Shown: positions 7,308 through 7,659 of the stretch, piece by piece | Layout: the number at the start of each line of letters is the position of its first letter | How positions within the stretch are numbered: the first letter of the stretch is position 1 | From: an uncultured Mollicutes bacterium | Lineage (GTDB): Bacteria; Bacillota_I; Bacilli_A; Acholeplasmatales; Anaeroplasmataceae | Length of the DNA stretch: 7,659 bases | Assembly (NCBI GenBank): GCA_947174685.1 | Contig: CAMWJY010000033.1 | Span: forward strand, 1 to 7,659 | Direction of reading: 5' to 3' | Notes under the pieces: model-generated | What the model was told of the DNA's origin: nothing | What the model saw: only the letters and a program-made list of their open reading frames with translations | Databases searched by the model: none | Translations under genes and position numbers: made by a program

Positions 7308-7325
7308 TTGTAAGCGCTTTAAACA
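7308..7325. promoter_or_regulatory. cre / LacI-family-type operator at the pectate lyase start point
   Basis: The plus strand reads TTGTAAGCGCTTTAACAA. It holds the perfect palindrome AAGCGCTT flanked by TTGT and ACAA, with the right arm displaced by two bases. The left half and centre match the CcpA cre consensus TGNAARCG; the right half departs from the final CA. The site covers the predicted transcription start of the pectate lyase gene, so a bound repressor would block initiation. CcpA is the first candidate; a dedicated LacI-family pectin regulator is the alternative. Confidence 0.6.
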
Positions 7326-7353
7326 ATTGTATCATAAAATTTTGAAGTAGGGA
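7325..7353 (-). promoter_or_regulatory. Predicted extended -10 promoter of the pectate lyase gene
   Basis: The minus strand carries TGATACAAT, an extended -10 element with the hexamer at 7330-7325. At a 17-bp spacing the -35 position (7353-7348) reads TTCCCT, a poor match, which is usual for extended -10 promoters and for promoters under control. The start point would be near 7318, inside the cre-like site. Confidence 0.55.
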
Positions 7354-7363
7354 ACACTTTTCT

Positions 7364-7386
7364 TTTATGAAAATATATTTTCATAA
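7364..7386. promoter_or_regulatory. Perfect 9-bp inverted repeat between the divergent promoters
   Basis: TTATGAAAA (7364-7372) and TTTTCATAA (7378-7386) are exact inverted copies around TATAT. The right arm runs up to the predicted -35 box of the apbE-like gene, so a dimeric regulator bound here would affect that promoter and could also act from upstream of the pectate lyase promoter. The spacing is too wide for a standard Rex site. The regulator is not identified. Confidence 0.45.
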
Positions 7387-7414
7387 TGAAAAAACAGCAC
7401 ATCTATTGTATAAT
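7386..7414 (+). promoter_or_regulatory. Predicted sigma-A promoter of the apbE-like gene
   Basis: A consensus -10 box TATAAT (7409-7414) lies 17 bp after ATGAAA (7386-7391), which matches the -35 consensus at four of six positions. The start point would be near 7421, giving a leader of about 16 nt that consists mainly of the ribosome binding site. Confidence 0.6.
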
Positions 7415-7436
7415 TGAAGAAAAGGAAGTGGTTAAA

Positions 7437-7659
7437 GTGAAAAAAGTGTTATATTTTGTCATATTTTTCTTTTTCATTCTAGCCACTAGCTGTACTCAAC
7501 AAGAAATGAAAGATACCTATACCTTTTACGCAATGGATACACTTATATCCATAAGTTTTTATAATGTAAAAAATAGTAAAGCTGTTGCTAAAGAGGTTGA
7601 AAATATTTATTTAAAATATGAAATGGTTGCTGATGATTTTGAACCAAGTAATGTGGAAG
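7437..7659 (+). CDS. apbE: ApbE-like FAD:protein FMN transferase lipoprotein, 3'-truncated
   Basis: The frame opens with GTG at 7437, 8 nt after AAGGAAG (7422-7428), and stays open to the window end, giving 74 codons. The N-terminus is a lipoprotein signal peptide (KK, a Phe-rich hydrophobic core, ATSC with Cys19), so the mature protein should sit on the outer face of the membrane. The segment FYAMDTLISISFY corresponds to the N-terminal AMGTxxxI signature of ApbE, with Asp in place of the usual Gly. The following helix with IYLKYEMVADDF fits the segment that leads into the FAD-binding region. ApbE proteins transfer FMN from FAD to a Ser/Thr of target flavoproteins such as Rnf/Nqr subunits and FMN-binding-domain proteins. 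The catalytic part lies outside the window, so the assignment rests on about 55 mature residues. Confidence 0.7.
   Translation, partial: MKKVLYFVIFFFFILATSCTQQEMKDTYTFYAMDTLISISFYNVKNSKAVAKEVENIYLKYEMVADDFEPSNVE

Noticed and set aside
7364..7386. Rex-type redox operator
   Set aside because: The arms resemble TTGTGAA/TTCACAA with G to A changes, but the gap between them is 9 bases instead of about 4, so a Rex call is not supported.
7364..7386. Transcription terminator hairpin
   Set aside because: The stem is almost all A-T, lies between two divergent start sites and does not follow a gene end, so an operator is more likely.

Overview
The window is AT-rich, uses the standard code (TGG for Trp, TAA stops) and carries Gram-positive-type signals: AGG-rich ribosome binding sites, lipoprotein signal peptides, a CcpA-cre-like operator and short hairpin terminators. 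This points to a low-GC member of the Bacillota, probably a gut or rumen-type polysaccharide degrader (Erysipelotrichia or uncultured Bacilli are reasonable guesses). The lineage is inference; no rRNA or other marker is present.

Layout: (1) 1-791, plus strand, is the C-terminal half of a cardiolipin synthase-type phospholipase D protein, closed by a hairpin at 803-838. (2) 847-932 is an array of four A-rich direct repeats with an exact 23-bp period. It abuts a good sigma-A promoter (936-964) that drives a stand-alone AAA/DUF4143 ATPase (982-2268). A hairpin at 2284-2322 ends this unit and lies between convergent genes, so it may serve both. (3) 2369-7291, minus strand, is a single 1640-residue lipoprotein. 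It has an N-terminal stalk of about twelve Listeria-Bacteroides-type (Flg_new/List_Bact_rpt) repeats, a linker, a family 1 pectate lyase domain, a thirteenth repeat and a C-terminal beta-rich domain. (4) 7292-7436 is a divergent promoter region with a cre/LacI-type operator over the predicted pectate lyase start point and a separate perfect 9-bp inverted repeat. (5) 7437-7659, plus strand, is the 5' end of an ApbE-like FAD:protein FMN transferase lipoprotein, cut by the window edge.

The genes do not form one pathway. The pectate lyase is a cell-surface pectin-degrading enzyme that appears to be under carbon catabolite control. The ATPase forms a self-contained cassette between two terminators, with its own repeat array and promoter. 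That repeat-plus-ATPase module is the least explained part of the window. No gene-free stretch exceeds 300 bases.
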